A program made the translations under genes and the position numbers. From assembly GCA_016208685.1 (NCBI GenBank), contig JACQXM010000023.1, positions 128,203-192,202 on the forward strand: 64,000 nucleotides of DNA, written 5' to 3'. The notes beneath the pieces were generated by a model, which saw only the letters and a list, made by a program, of their open reading frames with translations, was not told the DNA's origin and searched no databases. Every line of letters starts with the position of its first letter. Position 1 is the stretch's first letter. This document shows, in pieces, positions 15,470 through 24,020 of this stretch. Origin of the DNA: Planctomycetota bacterium. GTDB lineage: Bacteria > Planctomycetota > Phycisphaerae > UBA1845.

Positions 15470-15688
15470 CGGCGATCGCTTCGGTGCGCGGTGCAGGTAG
15501 TAATCATGCGCGGTCGCACCGTCCACGCGCCATGTGCGATTGTCTGAAAGTCCTTGCAGGGCGCATTCCAACTGGCAGGGCGGGCGAGCCCGGCTGGATT
15601 CGTCCACCACCTTAAGCAGTACCTGTGCGCCGACGGCGACTCTCGTGAATTCGTCCGGAACGAAGAACTCACCATCAAAATGAACGCG
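15470..15688 (-). pseudogene. Antitoxin-like gene remnant without a start codon
   Basis: In one minus-strand frame the DNA reads RVHFDGEFFVPDEFTRVAV... and, about 55 codons on, AHDYYLHRAPKRSP. Small antitoxin-like proteins that I recall from planctomycetes (DUF104-like, next to PIN toxins) begin with a FDG-x-F-x-PDEP strand and end in a HDHYLYGTPKR-type tail, so both ends match. No ATG, GTG or TTG precedes the FDGEFF part in frame after the stop at 15781-15783, and the frame runs on past the expected end. No PIN gene follows. The rest of the 589-base gap 15172-15760 shows only the promoter at 15278-15306. Confidence 0.45.
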
Positions 15689-15760
15689 CCCTGAACAATA
15701 CCCTGGATGTGCGCGCCGAACGTACGCGAGAGACCGTGCAGCCGTCCAACCGACTCCTGG

Positions 15761-16285
15761 TCAGTGGGAAGCCTCAATGTCCAGCTTGGCGAGAATCTTG
15801 TCGCTGAGCGCGCTTGGATCGACACGATTGTCGCCGATCGCCTCCCGAAAGAGCCGCTTCACCCTCGCCGACGTGAACGTAAACACCTGTGTCCCTGACC
15901 GAATCCGCGGCGCCAACATGCGTGCGACGGCGGCGAGGCGATCAACATCGAAGTAGACCACATCAACGTGGCGAGCCCTAACGTCGTTGACCAGCGTGTT
16001 GCCTTCGCTGTCGCGCAGTGAGAGTCCGATGGATTCAAGCTCGACTGCCGGAACTAGCGCCACATCAATCGTCTCGAGCTTCTGTTTGTCTTTGTCAACG
16101 GGAAGTGCGACGGCGAGCGCAACGCGCGCGACGTCTTCTTCTTCGTCAGCGCAACGCCACCAGGATAGCGCGTCGCCGGATGTCCGGAGGCACGCCGTGA
16201 TCGCGTCGGCGCCTATCTCGTTGGGCGCCAGGTGGGGCTTGCGCTCCCACTTGGCGCGACTGATCTTTCTCGCGAGCATGTTCAT
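15761..16285 (-). CDS. Conserved hypothetical protein, third gene of an unknown three-gene operon
   Basis: 174 residues, start overlapping the previous stop by ATGA (16282-16285). It begins MNMLARKISRAKWE and continues with EIGADAITACLRTSGDALSW and RHVDVVYFDVDRLAAVA. I recall similar hypothetical proteins (ARKISRAKW..., ADAVTxDLRT...LSFW) in scattered bacteria next to a gene like 17141-17866, but no function. There is no signal peptide or membrane helix; it should be a cytoplasmic alpha/beta protein. Base composition is visibly less GC-rich than flanking genes, which fits an accessory origin. Confidence 0.8.
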   Translation of the reverse strand: MNMLARKISRAKWERKPHLAPNEIGADAITACLRTSGDALSWWRCADEEEDVARVALAVALPVDKDKQKLETIDVALVPAVELESIGLSLRDSEGNTLVNDVRARHVDVVYFDVDRLAAVARMLAPRIRSGTQVFTFTSARVKRLFREAIGDNRVDPSALSDKILAKLDIEASH

Positions 16286-17124
16286 CGAGCCGGGCTTGAT
16301 AGGTCAACGATTACCTGCTGGATGTAGGCCCGTAACCAGCGCTCCTTCTCCTGGTGTTGCCTCAGGATCCGCACGCCCTGCGCATCGCCCCAGGCCTCAA
16401 GAGCCCGGACGGCCGCTTCGCGCACTTCGGCAACGGAATGGTGAAGTGCGTCGTCGGCAACGTGTAGCCCCCAGCCGCCAACCTCTCCAAAGTCCAACCG
16501 GCCGACGCACCGGAGGATGGACGCCGCCAATGATGGGCGGCTCGCGTAGGTCTCTACGAGCAGGCGCGACAGCCAATCCTGGGCTCCCGATCGATTCATG
16601 CCCATGGCCTGGGACAACAGCTGCTCGGCGGGATGAGCCACGCAATCCTCAACGGGCTCGTCAAGCAGCATCGAGAACAACCGAGCCTTGAATGAGGCGA
16701 ATTCATGATTCCTATCGGAGCGACGACGGCCATTGTCTATCCCATGACATCGGCTCGCCACCCAAGTCACGCGTTCGGAGAACCCTGCCCCCGCGAATGA
16801 CGGGCTCCCCGAATGAACCATGGACATCCCCACGGAAGCGAATGTCGCAGCACGAGTCAATTCGTCGACAAGATCGGCTTCCTGAGGTCTGCATGAAGTA
16901 GGCTCTTCATCCTGCGAAGATCGAACGAACCACGCCAGAACCTGGGACGACCAGGCTGCTAGTTCATCTGACGCGCTACGTATGCGCAGCCGTGTCGACT
17001 TTCGCCCGGTGGAATCACACACGATGGAAGCTGCGATTGGGCCAGGAGTCTCTGTTCCTGACGGCACGCGCTTTGACGCGGCCGTCTCCGTGGATTCGCC
17101 GGGCTGAACAGTACTGCTCGTCAT
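16282..17124 (-). CDS. Hypothetical protein with HEAT-like C-terminal repeats, second gene of the operon
   Basis: 280 residues, ATG at 17124 (MTSSTVQPGE). The first 60 residues are Ser/Thr-rich and probably disordered. The second half is helical: LASILRCVGRLDFGEVG and SVAEVREAAVRALEAWGDAQ look like HEAT/PBS-type repeats, which usually bind other proteins. No catalytic motif is visible. It starts 16 bases after the stop of the gene before it and overlaps the next gene by 4 bases, so the three genes are one transcription unit. A scaffold role is only inference. Confidence 0.78.
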   Translation of the reverse strand: MTSSTVQPGESTETAASKRVPSGTETPGPIAASIVCDSTGRKSTRLRIRSASDELAAWSSQVLAWFVRSSQDEEPTSCRPQEADLVDELTRAATFASVGMSMVHSGSPSFAGAGFSERVTWVASRCHGIDNGRRRSDRNHEFASFKARLFSMLLDEPVEDCVAHPAEQLLSQAMGMNRSGAQDWLSRLLVETYASRPSLAASILRCVGRLDFGEVGGWGLHVADDALHHSVAEVREAAVRALEAWGDAQGVRILRQHQEKERWLRAYIQQVIVDLSSPAR

Positions 17125-17140
17125 GATCCGTGGTTCCGAG

Positions 17141-17866
17141 CTATTCTACGGGAAAATATAGCTTCAGGATCGCGTCTAGTTCCGCGCCAACGGCCCGGAA
17201 ATATCGGCGGACCTCCTCCATTGTGAATGTCCTAGCAGCCGTTTCCTCGATAACGGTATTCAGATCCTGCTCAAAAAGGACGATCGGCTTGTGCTCTGCG
17301 TCCGAGGACATCTTGCCAGTCTTGGATCTTGCCCATGAGTTGACTCGAAACTCGCCGGTAAGCGCGAAGCTCTTATGCGCATGCAGCTCGAAGTTCTCGG
17401 GGCGGTTGAGCGGCGCCTGGTCCCAGCGGTCCTGGCAGAAATGTCGCGCGAGGAACAGGGCAGGTGCTTCGTGCGCCGCGAACCTCGTGGTTAGGGCTGC
17501 GAGACGTCCGACACGCGCCCCCACGGCGCGCGTGTAGCTCTGCAACACCTCCGCCGCCTTATGGAAGAAGGCTGCCAGCTCGACACCGGCGCCCGCTGTC
17601 TGCGTACGGCGCCAAAAGACGTTCGCCCGCGCCGGCGCCAATTCGCAGCGCCACTCATGGGCACTGCTTTCGAGGATCACGCGTGGAAAATCAGGAGGAG
17701 CGCCCTCGGGCACCGGCGGCAGGACGGTTGGATCGCCGTCAAACAGAGATTTGAACGCCGGGTAGAACTCCGTCATCGCCCGCGTGACAGAGAAATCGCC
17801 GTCGGGCGTAAAGGCCGTGGCTTGGCACGAGGCCAGAACGAAGTCCGCTGCCGTGAGCACTTTCAC
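17141..17866 (-). CDS. TIGR04255-like hypothetical protein, first gene of the operon
   Basis: 241 residues, GTG start at 17866 with GGAAAGGA upstream. The order of elements (an N-terminal FYPAFKSLFDGDP stretch, then ELAPARANVFWRR, a helix with AAEVLQSYTR, then RVGRLAALTTRFA and FALTGEFRVNSWA) resembles the sporadically distributed TIGR04255 family, in which a strand ending in 'FxWRR' is followed by a helix and a 'R-x-G-R' strand. That assignment is from memory of the layout and is tentative. No membrane helix is seen. It heads a three-gene operon with its own promoter. Confidence 0.75.
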   Translation of the reverse strand: MKVLTAADFVLASCQATAFTPDGDFSVTRAMTEFYPAFKSLFDGDPTVLPPVPEGAPPDFPRVILESSAHEWRCELAPARANVFWRRTQTAGAGVELAAFFHKAAEVLQSYTRAVGARVGRLAALTTRFAAHEAPALFLARHFCQDRWDQAPLNRPENFELHAHKSFALTGEFRVNSWARSKTGKMSSDAEHKPIVLFEQDLNTVIEETAARTFTMEEVRRYFRAVGAELDAILKLYFPVE

Positions 17867-17899
17867 CTGCCGCCGTCCTTTCCACCCTGTAGCACACTA

Positions 17900-17928
17900 A
17901 GCGTAATCCCCACAACGCCTGATCTCAA
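17900..17928 (-). promoter_or_regulatory. Promoter of the three-gene unknown operon
   Basis: TTGAGA (17923-17928) and TACGCT (17900-17905) on the minus strand are 17 bases apart, 34 bases before the GTG at 17866. The rest of the 314-base gap 17867-18180 shows no gene. Confidence 0.55.
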
Positions 17929-18180
17929 GCGCGAACGTTGGATTGTGTCAGTGCGGGTGGAGGCTGTGCAGGCCTCGCTCCTGCCGCCGTCGCACGTGGC
18001 AGGAAGTGCCGCCCGCAAGCGTCGGCTTTCGCCGAGGAGGCTCCCGTGCGCTCCACGCAGGTCCGAGCTCCAGGCCCACCCCGACCGTCGCAGGGGACGC
18101 ATTCGGGCGCTTGCGGATGCGGTTCAGACTCGCACGGTCGTCGCCAGCACCGGCAGTACGGTCCAGGCCACATCGTCCGC

Positions 18181-19110
18181 TCAAGCCGACGCCCGCTTCA
18201 ACTTCCTCCCGTTATTGGTCTTCGGCGCGCTGCGAAGTGCGTCTTCCGGGCCCTCCAGTGGGTCTCCGGGGGTGATACGCGCCAGCCGGGCCTCGATCTT
18301 CTTCGCGTATTCCTTCGACAATTCGAACGCGACATAACGCCGGCCCAGCTTCCTGGCCGCCGCGGGCGTCGTGCCGCTGCCGCCGAACGGATCCAGCACC
18401 ACCTCACCCTCGTTCGAGCACGCGCGGATGATCCGGCCTAGGAGCTGCTCGGGCATCTGGCAGCCGTGCCAGCCGCTGCGCTGGCGGAAGGTGCCCGCCA
18501 CGCGCGAGAAAAACCACGTGTCGCTATCCGGCGGAAAGCGCTCCGGGATGTCCTGCGGGCGGAGGATGAATCCGTCGCGCGTGGGCACCTCCGGCGGCAG
18601 CACGGGGGCCATCATCCAGGTGTCGTCGGGCACCCGGCCGTCCGGGTCGGCACGCTTGTCGCCGTACACCAGCTCCCGCGCCGAGGGCACGCGCACCGCC
18701 AGCGAGTTGAAGGTGAACTTCTTCGGGTCCTTAACGAAATGGAACAGATGGGCGTGGCTGCGGGTGAACTTGGTCTTGCAGTGCACGCCGAAGGTGTAGA
18801 ACCAGATCACCCAACTCCGGCAGTGAAAGCCCACGTCGCGCGTGGCCAACACCTTCAGCTCGGCCGCGAACTCGTCCCCGATCGCCAGCCAGAAGGCCCC
18901 GTCGGGCTTGAGCACGCGCTTTACGCCGTCGATCCACTTCCGCGACCACGTCAGGTAATCGTCAGCGGCCCGCCGGTCGTCGTAAACGTCGTAGTCGTAT
19001 CCGATGTTGAAGGGCGGATCCGCGAACACCAGGTCCACCGAGCCGGGCTCGATGCGTTCCATGCCGCGAATGCAATCGCCCGCGTAGATTCGATTCAGGG
19101 CCAGGGTCAC
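18181..19110 (-). CDS. Solitary DNA methyltransferase, beta-class order (N4-cytosine or N6-adenine)
   Basis: 309 residues from a GTG at 19110 (reads [16 protein letters not shown]). The catalytic motif [11 protein letters not shown] comes first (residues 31-41) and the SAM motif DPFGGSGTT comes near the end (about 250), the beta-class order. Between them are the target-recognition part and the conserved [15 protein letters not shown]. No restriction endonuclease gene adjoins, so it may be a solitary regulator of DNA or a remnant of a restriction system. GGAG lies 12 bases before the GTG. The Lys-rich C-terminus is normal. An open frame continues upstream through repeat DNA and is not coding. 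Confidence 0.9.
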   Translation of the reverse strand: MTLALNRIYAGDCIRGMERIEPGSVDLVFADPPFNIGYDYDVYDDRRAADDYLTWSRKWIDGVKRVLKPDGAFWLAIGDEFAAELKVLATRDVGFHCRSWVIWFYTFGVHCKTKFTRSHAHLFHFVKDPKKFTFNSLAVRVPSARELVYGDKRADPDGRVPDDTWMMAPVLPPEVPTRDGFILRPQDIPERFPPDSDTWFFSRVAGTFRQRSGWHGCQMPEQLLGRIIRACSNEGEVVLDPFGGSGTTPAAARKLGRRYVAFELSKEYAKKIEARLARITPGDPLEGPEDALRSAPKTNNGRKLKRASA

Positions 19111-19161
19111 CGTTCCGCTCCGCAATGGGTTGGGGTTCCGATCCGCCGTGACACAAGGGAG

Positions 19162-19189
19162 AGTATAACCGAAAACGGCGTGGCCGCAA
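19162..19189 (-). promoter_or_regulatory. Promoter candidate of the methyltransferase gene
   Basis: TATACT (19162-19167) lies 16 bases from TTGCGG (19184-19189) on the minus strand. The leader to the GTG would be about 45 bases. Confidence 0.45.
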
Positions 19190-19389
19190 CTCGATTTGCG
19201 ACCACGCCGCTTCGTAACCCCGACCGATCGTGTAGTAAAACTCTCGCGTCCGGCGCATTGCGGCGGCGGCTCCAGCATCGCGGTCGGCGAACCTGTGAAA
19301 TCCGGATCGCGATCGCGCGGCCCCTCGCTCCGTCCGGGTCGACTGGTGCTCCGACGCACCCAATTCTGCATGTTGGGTGGCGTGCCCGA

Positions 19390-19406
19390 GCACGGCACAG
19401 CCGTGC
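19390..19406. repeat. Perfect short hairpin in intergenic repeat DNA
   Basis: GCACGGC-ACA-GCCGTGC is a perfect 7-bp stem with a 3-base loop. It lies in the gene-free stretch 19190-19582, part of which reads like the dispersed non-coding repeats I recall from planctomycete genomes. Confidence 0.5.
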
Positions 19407-19517
19407 GCCGGCATGGCTTCCTGGACATCGCGGCGCTGAGCTTGGCGATGCCATCCCAAGAATAGGCTGCCGTGAAGCACTGGCAGCCGGTGGCGAAAAG
19501 CGGCCTCCGCGATGGAG

Positions 19518-19559
19518 CACGGGCATCCTGCCCGTGAAACCACGGGCTGGAAGCCCATG
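19518..19559. repeat. REP-like twin hairpin
   Basis: CACGGGCA-TCC-TGCCCGTG (19518-19536, perfect 8-bp stem) is followed four bases later by CACGGGCT-GGA-AGCCCATG (19541-19559), a second hairpin with the same CACGGGC start and one mismatch. Paired hairpins of this kind are typical of REP-family elements that accumulate between genes. This is the main content of the gap between the protease gene end at 19583 and the methyltransferase leader. Confidence 0.7.
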
Positions 19560-19582
19560 CCACGAGTTCTGCCACAGGCCGA

Positions 19583-20704
19583 CTACGCCACGATGGACAC
19601 GCCCAGCGCCCCGAGCACCCGGCCGATGGGGTTGGCGATGGTGTGCGACGCACTCCCCGCGAACAGCAGCGCCACGGGTTGGCTCCCGACGAGTGAGAGG
19701 ATCAGCGACCCGGAGTCACCGCCCTGGCTGAAGGAACCGCCGGTCAAGGAGCGGATGATGATCTGGTTGGCGAAGGTCGCCACACCCACGCCGTAGTTGA
19801 CCCGCACCACGGCGTTGACGTCGGTGATGATGCCGCGCGTGCATTGCGTGGTCCGCCCGCCCTTCTTGACCAGCATGAGCCGCGTGGCGGCGGCAGGCGT
19901 GGGGCTGATGTTGCCGTAACAGATGTTACGGCGCGTCACCAGGTCCGGGTTGGTCTGCGCGATGGCGCAGTCGACGAAATTGAGCGCTGCGGGCGCGAAG
20001 TTGATCGGAACCCACTTCGACAGCCGGGCGACTGCGTCGCGCGGGGCGCGGCCGCCGTCGGCAGGCCCCGGTTGTACGATCAGATCGCCCTGCGCCGCAT
20101 GGTTGCTGTTGGCGAGCACATGGTTGTTGCTCAGGATGTACAACTGTCGGCCGCGCCGGACCAGGCAGCCGACGGTGCCCGCCGTCACCCGCGTGTGGGC
20201 GATGGAGACCCCGGCGGGAACGGGTCGATAGCGCCCCCGGTAGGGCTGGGCGTGGAACTCACCCGTGGCGACCACGTCGGTGGCGAACCCGCCGACGCTT
20301 GCCGGCACGCGGGCGTCGGACGCGACCTCGTCCTTGCCCGTTTTGGCCGCCACGTACACGGTGACACACTCCTCGTCCGTGTACTCGCCGCCCACCATCT
20401 TCTCGCCTACGCCCACGCCCACGATGTTCTCGAAACCGTGCGTACTGGTGCCGCTTTCGGCGGACAGGGCCTCGACGGCCACGTCGAGCAGGAGGCGGCG
20501 CGCCAGTTCATCCCGGGCCGCGAGCAGCGGTTCCGGTGCCGCGGCCATGGACTCCGCCCCGGCCCCCAGGCCCTGCACCTCCGCCGGCGCGGAGGGTTCC
20601 TCGCCGGGAAGCTCGATGTTCTCGAACTCCCCGCCCCCGAACTCGCCGGAGTCGCCCATGGGGTCCGACTCGCTGCCCCACGACTGATTTCGCTGCGCTG
20701 TCAT
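19583..20704 (-). CDS. Trypsin-like (chymotrypsin-fold) protein
   Basis: 373 residues from the ATG at 20704, preceded by GGGAG. The first 70 residues are acidic and low-complexity. The catalytic-type core follows: [20 protein letters not shown] contains the active-site His (NNHVLANSN), [12 protein letters not shown] has the likely Asp, and [10 protein letters not shown] has the Ser. The triad is therefore present. No signal peptide or membrane helix is visible, so the protein may be cytoplasmic or leave by another route. The family resembles the S1-like proteins with an N-terminal acidic region found in environmental bacteria. Substrate unknown. Confidence 0.82.
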   Translation of the reverse strand: MTAQRNQSWGSESDPMGDSGEFGGGEFENIELPGEEPSAPAEVQGLGAGAESMAAAPEPLLAARDELARRLLLDVAVEALSAESGTSTHGFENIVGVGVGEKMVGGEYTDEECVTVYVAAKTGKDEVASDARVPASVGGFATDVVATGEFHAQPYRGRYRPVPAGVSIAHTRVTAGTVGCLVRRGRQLYILSNNHVLANSNHAAQGDLIVQPGPADGGRAPRDAVARLSKWVPINFAPAALNFVDCAIAQTNPDLVTRRNICYGNISPTPAAATRLMLVKKGGRTTQCTRGIITDVNAVVRVNYGVGVATFANQIIIRSLTGGSFSQGGDSGSLILSLVGSQPVALLFAGSASHTIANPIGRVLGALGVSIVA

Positions 20705-21358
20705 ACGATGATCTCCCGCAAAAGAAGCGCGGTTCGTCACCGGCACCGAGCCGGTATCACGACCGTGTCAGGACGTTCCGGAGGCGGCGTGCGTCGGCGC
20801 GGTGGTGCCGTGGGCACCAGCCGGCCGCCGGCCGGCAGGCTCACGCGCCCGAGGCGCCGCCGTGTCGCTGGCGGTGCCATGATGTGGCACTACAGGATCG
20901 GACGCGCGAAAGCGCCGCCCCGGCGCTCCGCCGCGTGGCAGGTTCTCCCCCTCCGTGGCTGAGAGACGTGCCTTGCCTGCGTCCCGAAGCCGACCCGAAG
21001 TCCCCAGACAGGCCGAACCGTGGTCAGCCGGGATTCACGTTTTTTTACCCGTTTGGTCGGGCCACGGTAAAGTCCTGCTTGTGGTTTACATAGACCGGTG
21101 TAAGTTTTACGGTCTACATAGTGGCGCGTAGATGCGCGCACGTAGACTCGGCAGTGTAGGTTCTGCTGGTGACACCAGCGGCACCGTGCGGCGACATCCT
21201 GACGGCACGGCGGGTTTCCAGTAGGGTACTCCGGCAGTGGCGCGCAAACCGGCGGGTCGCGGCGCGGCATCGCATCCCCGCAGGGCCTCGCGGCCGGGGC
21301 GGGTACCCGCGGCCCCCACGCTCCCCGTGAGCGGCGCGCCCGGAGGTCGAACCAGTCC
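20705..21358. other. Long gene-free region between divergent genes
   Basis: 654 bases separate the divergent protease and sugar-transferase genes. It contains a CCGGC-ACCGA-GCCGG hairpin near 20739-20753, an AT-rich patch around 21040-21120 and the inverted repeat described separately. No coding frame here has start, Shine-Dalgarno and family features together. Confidence 0.5.
21087..21120. promoter_or_regulatory. Imperfect inverted repeat, possible operator
   Basis: TACATAGACCG on the left and CGGTCTACATA on the right face each other around GTGTAAGTTTTA; inner GTAA/TTAC bases pair as well. It is a rare AT-rich patch about 240 bases before the sugar-transferase start. It could be a regulator-binding site or a structured leader. 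Confidence 0.4.
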
Positions 21359-22099
21359 GTGTGCCCTCCGGAGATTAGGGAACGGGCGAACCTGCCGGCA
21401 CGTCGGCTTGCAACCGCCGCGTCTCGGGGCCTGTGGGCGCTGGGGGGCAAGCGCGCCTTCGACGTGCTCGTGTCGCTGGCCCTGCTCCTCGTGCTTTCGC
21501 CGTTTCTTCTGCTGATCGCGGCGCTGGTGAAGGCCACCAGCCGCGGCCCGGTGTTTTTTTCGCAAGGTCGTGCGGGGCGCGACGGGAAACTGTTCCGCGT
21601 CTACAAGTTCCGAACCATGCTCGGCGGTCGCCGGCCCGACCCCAAGGAGCTAGTGCCGCTGGACCATCCCGAGATCACGCCCCTGGGCAGGGTTCTCCGG
21701 CGGACGAAGATCGATGAACTGCCGCAGCTCTACAACGTGCTGCGCGGGGACATGTCGCTGGTGGGCCCGCGTCCGACCTTGCCGGACCAGGCGGCAGCCT
21801 ATGATGCCCTCCGCCGGCAACGACTGCTTGTCCGGCCCGGGGTCACGGGTCTGGCGCAGGTGAACGGAAACTCCATGACCGCCTGGGATGAACGCATTTT
21901 GTACGACATCGCCTACGTGCGCCGGTGCGGCCTGGTGATGGACCTCGGCATTCTGCTGCGCACGCTTGCCGTGCTGGTACTCGGTGAGCAGCGCATGACC
22001 CGACCCTTCGAAACAACGCGCTACGCGCGCTACGTTACGCCGCCGTCGGACTTTTCCCTGCGCGCCGTGCCTGCGTCGCCGGGGCGGACGCATTCCTGA
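21359..22099 (+). CDS. Exopolysaccharide/undecaprenyl-phosphate sugar transferase
   Basis: 246 residues, GTG start at 21359 with GGAGG 12 bases before it. One membrane helix (FDVLVSLALLLVLSPFLLLI) is followed by the bacterial sugar-transferase core: GPVFFSQGRAGRDGKLFRVY, KFRTM, RRTKIDELPQLYNVLRGDMS, LVGPRP, and RPGVTGLAQVNG. These are the conserved blocks of the WcaJ/RfbP/CpsE family that moves a sugar-1-phosphate onto a lipid carrier to begin polysaccharide or O-antigen synthesis. It is a short, single-helix form. No other polysaccharide genes adjoin. Confidence 0.93.
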   Translation: MCPPEIRERANLPARRLATAASRGLWALGGKRAFDVLVSLALLLVLSPFLLLIAALVKATSRGPVFFSQGRAGRDGKLFRVYKFRTMLGGRRPDPKELVPLDHPEITPLGRVLRRTKIDELPQLYNVLRGDMSLVGPRPTLPDQAAAYDALRRQRLLVRPGVTGLAQVNGNSMTAWDERILYDIAYVRRCGLVMDLGILLRTLAVLVLGEQRMTRPFETTRYARYVTPPSDFSLRAVPASPGRTHS

Positions 22100-22111
22100 G
22101 GCGCTATCGCG

Positions 22112-22140
22112 TTGACGCGTGGCGCGCGGCGGCTTAAGGT
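22112..22140 (+). promoter_or_regulatory. Promoter of gcvT-gcvH
   Basis: TTGACG (22112-22117) and TAAGGT (22135-22140) are 17 bases apart, 83 bases before the gcvT ATG. The leader does not show a glycine riboswitch pattern. Confidence 0.5.
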
Positions 22141-22223
22141 AGCCGGACGCTCGTGCTTCGCGGCGCCGGGCGCCGTGGAGCCTCAAACGGCCGCCTTCCG
22201 CGGCGGAGGCCGGGAGGAACCCC

Positions 22224-23345
22224 ATGACTGCAACCGTCGACGGCGCCGCCCCGCAGAGGACGCCGCTCTACGACACGCACCTGGAGTTCGGCGCCCGCAT
22301 GGTGGAGTTCGCGGGCTGGTCGATGCCCATTTCCTTCGCCGGTATCATTGAGGAGCATCAGCACACGCGCAGCGCCTGCAGCGTTTTTGACGTTTCCCAC
22401 ATGGGGCGGCTGGTGCTCACGGGGAGCGGCGCCGGTCCGCTTCTCAACCGCGTCTGTACCCGGAACCTTTCGGGCGCGGAGCCGGGCCGGTCGTTCTACT
22501 CCAACATCTGCCGCGAGGACGGCGGCATACTCGACGATGTGATCGTCTCGCGCTTCGAGGATTCCTGGGGTCTCGTCTGCAACGCCTCGAACCGCGACAA
22601 AATCGTCGCCTGGCTGGACAGGCATCGACAGGGCACGGACGTAACGCTGCGGGACGAGACGGCGGCGACGGCCATGCTCGCCGTCCAGGGCCCGCGCGCG
22701 ATCGACGCCGCCCGCGAGGTGGCGAACCAGGATTTTTCGACGCTCAAACGCTACCACTTCCGCAGCTTCGAGTTCATGGGGTTGAGGATCATCGTCTATC
22801 GTAGCGGGTATACCGGCGAGGACGGGTTGGAGGTGGTGCTGCCGGCGGGCGCGGTGCGGATGCTCCTGCCGCGGCTGCTGGGAACTAAGGACAAACCCCA
22901 TGCAGTGGTTCGCCCGGCGGGGCTGGGGGCGCGGGACACGCTACGGCTCGAGGCCGCCATGCCCCTGTACGGGCACGAGCTCAGTGAGGAGGTCGATTCC
23001 CTCACCGCGGACCTGGCATGGTGCGTGGATTTGTCCAAGGATTTCATCGGTGCCGAGCCCATGCGGCAGCTTGCGGCGCGCGGTTTGCCACGCCGCCGGG
23101 TAGGGCTGGAGGTTGAGGGGCGGCGGATTGCCCGGCAACATGCAGCCGTATACGCTGACGGGCGAGCCATGGGCACGGTCACTAGCGGAACGCTCAGCCC
23201 GACGTTGGACAGAAGCATCGCCATGGCATACGTGGAAGCCGGCGTCAGCGCGCCGGGGACGGCGCTGGAGGTCGAAATCGGCAGCAAGCGGGCCGCGGCG
23301 AAGGTGGTGAAGCTCCCGTTTTACAAGCGCCCGGCGGGGTCGTAG
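22224..23345 (+). CDS. gcvT: Aminomethyltransferase (T-protein) of the glycine cleavage system
   Basis: 373 residues, with GGGAGGAA before the ATG. TPLYDTHLEFGARMVEFAGW and CSVFDVSHMGRLVLTG are the typical start, and RSGYTGEDGLEVVLPA and GLGARDTLRLEAAMPLYGHE are conserved folate- and lipoyl-site regions. GcvT takes the aminomethyl group from the H-protein lipoate, releases ammonia and makes methylene-tetrahydrofolate. gcvH follows after 84 bases. gcvP is not in the window, since the next gene is convergent. Confidence 0.97.
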   Translation: MTATVDGAAPQRTPLYDTHLEFGARMVEFAGWSMPISFAGIIEEHQHTRSACSVFDVSHMGRLVLTGSGAGPLLNRVCTRNLSGAEPGRSFYSNICREDGGILDDVIVSRFEDSWGLVCNASNRDKIVAWLDRHRQGTDVTLRDETAATAMLAVQGPRAIDAAREVANQDFSTLKRYHFRSFEFMGLRIIVYRSGYTGEDGLEVVLPAGAVRMLLPRLLGTKDKPHAVVRPAGLGARDTLRLEAAMPLYGHELSEEVDSLTADLAWCVDLSKDFIGAEPMRQLAARGLPRRRVGLEVEGRRIARQHAAVYADGRAMGTVTSGTLSPTLDRSIAMAYVEAGVSAPGTALEVEIGSKRAAAKVVKLPFYKRPAGS

Positions 23346-23429
23346 AGCGGGTGGCCGCCGCCCGGCGGTTTTGAGTCAAGAGATGATTCCGGCGCCCCCG
23401 GCGCTGTTGCCAGGATGCGGGGAGGATTC

Positions 23430-23816
23430 ATGGCACTTCCGACTGATCGCAAATACTCCGAAACGCATGAGTGGTATCTTATCGAGGGCGACGTGGTCAC
23501 CCTGGGCATCACGCAGCACGCCGCCGACGAACTGACGGATATCACCTTCGTGGAGCTGCCCGAGGTGGGCAAGACCTATCACGCCGGCGACGTCATCGGC
23601 GAAGTGGAATCGGTCAAGGCCACCTCTGAGATCTTCACCGCCCTGCCCGGCACGGTGCTGGACGTGAACACCGCGCTGGCGGAGCATCCCGAGCGCGTCA
23701 ACGAAGACGCTTTCGAGGAAGGCTGGATGGTCAAGCTCCGCGCCTCGTCGCTCGAACCGGCCAGCAACCTCATGGACGCCAAGGAATACAAGGCGTACGT
23801 GCGCAACGCACGGTGA
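23430..23816 (+). CDS. gcvH: Glycine cleavage system H-protein
   Basis: 128 residues from the ATG at 23430, GGAGG five bases before it. KYSETHEWYLIEGDVVTLGI opens the lipoyl domain and GEVESVKATSEIFTALPG carries the lipoylated Lys in ESVKA. The C-terminal DEYKAY-type ending (MDAKEYKAY) is present. The protein shuttles the methylamine intermediate between P-, T- and L-proteins. It forms a two-gene unit with gcvT. Confidence 0.97.
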   Translation: MALPTDRKYSETHEWYLIEGDVVTLGITQHAADELTDITFVELPEVGKTYHAGDVIGEVESVKATSEIFTALPGTVLDVNTALAEHPERVNEDAFEEGWMVKLRASSLEPASNLMDAKEYKAYVRNAR

Positions 23817-24020
23817 GGCGCGATGGGGCGACGGGCCCCGCTCAAACCACGGACAAACAGGACGGAACGGGTCGCCGAGAACCCGCCGTGCTCGCCAGAC
23901 TGCTTCGACGGCTCCGCCTCAGCGGCGCGCTTCGAGACAACGCCTTACAGGCCGGGCAGTGGATCCACGAGCACCACTGAAGGGTTCGCGGCACAAACGC
24001 GCCTGGCCGGTCCGAGAGCC

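Noticed and set aside
15600-15610. GTG at 15610 as start of a 109-residue protein
   Set aside because: The antitoxin-like similarity begins upstream of it, so this start would cut the domain; treated as part of a remnant.
22141-22223. Possible glycine riboswitch in the gcvT leader
   Set aside because: Location is right, but the leader lacks the conserved glycine-riboswitch core and is too short for one.
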